Part shown: piece by piece, positions 6,428-8,292 of the stretch
Numbering within the stretch: position 1 is the stretch's first letter
Layout: each line of letters begins with the position of its first letter
NCBI GenBank assembly: GCA_002714015.1
Contig: PAWF01000055.1
Coordinates: forward strand, 1 to 8,292
Length of the DNA: 8,292 bases
Source of the DNA: Gammaproteobacteria bacterium
GTDB lineage: Bacteria > Pseudomonadota > Alphaproteobacteria > UBA828
Reading direction: 5' to 3'
Position numbers and translations under genes: made by a program
The notes under the pieces: generated by a model
Seen by the model: only the letters and a program-made list of their open reading frames with translations
Told to the model about the DNA's origin: nothing
The model's database searches: none

Positions 6428-7417
6428 ATGAACTCAATTAAACATTTAATTAAGGTTTGCATTAAAAATATTATAATTAACAGGACCTATTTATTCATCA
6501 CTAGTTTAGTGTTTTCAGCATTTATAGCAACTGAATGCAGAGGATATGATGGTCCAATATTTGACGCTATGGCACAGCTAGATGAAAAACAAGGATTTAT
6601 GTCCGCAATTAATAAGGTTCAACAAGCAAAGGTTTCAAAATTAGCATTATTTGCACGTAGTAGAAAGTATCTAGGAGAAAATGAAAATGAAATATTGAAA
6701 CTAAGAGAAAAGTTTCCCGGGCTAATTATCTTAGGTGCACCAAAGTATTTTCTTTTAAAAGATGACCTTACATCTAAATATATAAATAGAACCATAGCAA
6801 GTATCCAAAAGAATAATTATAAATTTATTGGTGAGATTCTATACACACATGGCGACAAATCACATGGTGAACAAACCTTGCCAGGGGAAAGGTATGTAGA
6901 CCCACTTGCTCCAAATAATCTTAAATTTTTTAATTTATTAAAAAAAATAAAAGTTCCTGTAATGACACACTGGGAAGTATATAACTGGGATCGGGATTGG
7001 CCTAAGTTTTCAGAACTTTACACAAGGTTTCCAGAAATAACTTTCATAATCCCTCACATGGCATTCGGTCATCCAAAACAAGTTCGGTTAATCCTCTCTA
7101 AACACCCTAATGTATATATGACAATCTCAAAGAAAGAACAGGATAAAAAAGGTTATAGTGACTCAAATAAATCAATGTTGCTTGGGCAGGGTTTTTTAAA
7201 TAAAAATGGGAAAATAAGATCTTCATGGCTTAAATTAATAATTGATTACTCAGACCGTTTAATGTTCGCCACAGACGCACACAAGACTCATAGATGGGAA
7301 AAGTATAAAGAGATTGTATATAATTATAGACATTTTGTGACACAACTCCCACCAGAGGTTGCCAAGAGAGTTTCATATCAAAATGCAGAAGATCTGTATG
7401 GAGTCAAGGTAGAATAA
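6428..7417 (+). CDS. Exported or membrane-anchored TIM-barrel amidohydrolase-like protein lacking the HxH metal motif
   Basis: This 329-residue protein starts at ATG with AGGA (6415-6418) 9 bases upstream. A basic N-region of about 20 residues is followed by a hydrophobic segment (about 21-35), so it is likely exported or held in the inner membrane. No clear lipobox is seen, and I cannot place a cleavage site. The rest fits the amidohydrolase_2 (metal-dependent TIM-barrel) family: GPIFDAMAQLD (42-52) at strand 1, GEI with E136 at strand 4, MTHWE with H181 at strand 5, IIPHMAFGHP with H210 at strand 6 and MFATDAH with D283 at strand 8. In normal members strand 1 reads D-x-H-x-H; here the two His positions are M48 and Q50. 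Hydrolase or decarboxylase activity is therefore uncertain. It is 41 bases upstream of the LLM oxidoreductase gene, probably one transcript. Confidence 0.72.
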   Translation: MNSIKHLIKVCIKNIIINRTYLFITSLVFSAFIATECRGYDGPIFDAMAQLDEKQGFMSAINKVQQAKVSKLALFARSRKYLGENENEILKLREKFPGLIILGAPKYFLLKDDLTSKYINRTIASIQKNNYKFIGEILYTHGDKSHGEQTLPGERYVDPLAPNNLKFFNLLKKIKVPVMTHWEVYNWDRDWPKFSELYTRFPEITFIIPHMAFGHPKQVRLILSKHPNVYMTISKKEQDKKGYSDSNKSMLLGQGFLNKNGKIRSSWLKLIIDYSDRLMFATDAHKTHRWEKYKEIVYNYRHFVTQLPPEVAKRVSYQNAEDLYGVKVE

Positions 7418-7420
7418 TTA

Positions 7421-7445
7421 TTAAAAAATTCAAATTATTTTTTAA
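7421..7445 (+). repeat. AT-only inverted repeat overlapping the LLM ribosome binding site
   Basis: TTAAAAAAT (7421-7429) and ATTTTTTAA (7437-7445) are perfect 9-base inverted arms around a 7-base loop. The second arm runs into the Shine-Dalgarno sequence AAGGAGA (7444-7450). As RNA the stem would be weak because it has no G-C pair. It might slightly modulate translation or serve as a poor terminator, or be chance in AT-rich DNA. Confidence 0.35.
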
Positions 7446-7458
7446 GGAGAATTATATA

Positions 7459-8292
7459 ATGCAAAACATTGGTAGACTAGGTGTATGGTATACTCCAGAT
7501 TATTTAAGCCAGAAAGAAATAATTGATTTATCTATAGGGATCGAAAAACTTAATTTTGATACATTTTGGTACCCTGAAGGGCTGGGTTATGAATCATTTA
7601 GTTTTGGAAGTTTTATTTTATCACAGACTTCAAAGCTAAATGTTGCAAGTGGAATAGCAAATATATACGCTCGAGATGCTGTTTCGGCAGCTGCGGGCCA
7701 CGACACACTACATAAATTATACGGTGATAGGTTTATACTTGGACTAGGTGTATCACATATTCCTCTTGTAGAGGACTTTCGTGGACACAGCTACCAAAGA
7801 AAACCAGTTAGTACAATGCGTAATTATCTTGATATGATAGATAAAACACAACTAACGATAGATAGACCAGATCGAAATATAATTTTAGCAGCTCTAGGAC
7901 CTAAGATGACTGCGCTTGCTGGAGAAAAAACTAAAGGTGCGCATCCATACCTCGTAACACCCGAACATACAGAAAGAACTAGGGCTATCCTTGGTCCAAA
8001 CAAATGGTTATGTGTTGAACAAAAGGTCTGCCTTACAAATGAAGCATCCGTAGCTCGAGAGTCTGCAGCTAAAATGCTTGATACTTATATTAACTGGCCT
8101 AATTATCGTAACAATTGGATAAGCCTTGGGTTCAATGAAGATGATTTATCTGGTCAAGGGAGCAATAGATTTTTAGACTCAATGGTTGCTTGGGGTTCAA
8201 AAAATCAGGTTTGTGATCGTATAAAAGAACATTTTAGTGCTGGAGCTGACCATGTTTGCATACAACCTATGAATCCAGATGGAACCTACTCT
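7459..8292 (+). CDS. LLM-class (luciferase-like) flavin/F420-dependent oxidoreductase, TIGR03620-like, 3' truncated
   Basis: The frame opens at ATG 7459 after a strong AAGGAGA (7444-7450, 8 bases spacing) and stays open for 278 codons to the window edge, so the stop codon lies outside. Family homologues are generally a little under 300 residues, so only a short tail should be missing. Typical bacterial luciferase-like TIM-barrel features are visible: IGRLGVWY (4-11), the strand DTFWYPEG (34-41), SGIANIYARDA (64-74), RFILGLGVSH (91-100), LAALGPKMTALAGE (143-156) and ADHVCIQP (263-270). The pattern resembles TIGR03620, a group assigned by genome context to cofactor F420, although FMN use cannot be excluded. 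The substrate is unknown. It is cytoplasmic and lies 41 bases downstream of the amidohydrolase-like gene on the same strand. Confidence 0.85.
   Translation, partial: MQNIGRLGVWYTPDYLSQKEIIDLSIGIEKLNFDTFWYPEGLGYESFSFGSFILSQTSKLNVASGIANIYARDAVSAAAGHDTLHKLYGDRFILGLGVSHIPLVEDFRGHSYQRKPVSTMRNYLDMIDKTQLTIDRPDRNIILAALGPKMTALAGEKTKGAHPYLVTPEHTERTRAILGPNKWLCVEQKVCLTNEASVARESAAKMLDTYINWPNYRNNWISLGFNEDDLSGQGSNRFLDSMVAWGSKNQVCDRIKEHFSAGADHVCIQPMNPDGTYS

Noticed and set aside
1..8292. Mobile element, prophage or defence island
   Set aside because: No transposase, integrase, phage structural gene, long terminal repeat or attachment-site duplication is seen; the helicase alone is not enough.

Overview
The window is AT-rich bacterial DNA carrying eight protein-coding genes, two of them cut by the window edges. 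Two genes point to a glutathione-using bacterium, most likely a proteobacterium: the tail of a glutathionyl-hydroquinone reductase and a GST-kappa/DsbA-type isomerase-like protein. The low GC, short intergenic gaps and gene mix (a THI5-like solute-binding fold, a fused 2-oxoacid dehydrogenase E1, a luciferase-like oxidoreductase, an amidohydrolase) would suit an uncultivated marine alpha- or gammaproteobacterium. That placement is inference; no rRNA or marker gene is present.

Layout. Positions 1-1234 (+ strand): end of the hydroquinone reductase, then an NMT1/THI5-like protein with no signal peptide. Positions 1235-5820 (- strand, transcribed right to left): a DEAD/DEAH-box helicase, a 2-hydroxychromene-2-carboxylate isomerase-like protein and a fused E1 alpha/beta dehydrogenase. 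The E1 stop codon directly abuts the stop codon of the THI5-like gene, with no base between them. Positions 5821-6043: a non-coding gap with a good intrinsic terminator for the - strand, a possible - strand promoter and a small potentially structured RNA segment. Positions 6044-6385 (-): a small ABM-fold monooxygenase-like protein. Positions 6428-8292 (+): an exported or membrane-anchored amidohydrolase-like protein, followed after 41 bases by a TIGR03620-like LLM oxidoreductase that runs off the right edge.

How the genes might work together. Several look like accessory catabolism or redox functions for small organic or aromatic compounds: quinone reduction, chromene-carboxylate isomerase fold, ABM mono-oxygenase fold, flavin/F420 oxidoreductase, amidohydrolase and 2-oxoacid dehydrogenase. 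No complete pathway is visible. The E1 has no E2 or E3 partner here, and the solute-binding-like protein has no permease or ATPase. I do not see a convincing new defence, mobile or biosynthetic system.

Most worth checking: the amidohydrolase that has lost its strand-1 metal-binding HxH motif, the leader/terminator region upstream of the helicase, and the helicase with a Cys cluster and unrecognised C-terminal region. There is no tRNA, rRNA, insertion sequence or CRISPR array, and no gene-free stretch over 300 bases.
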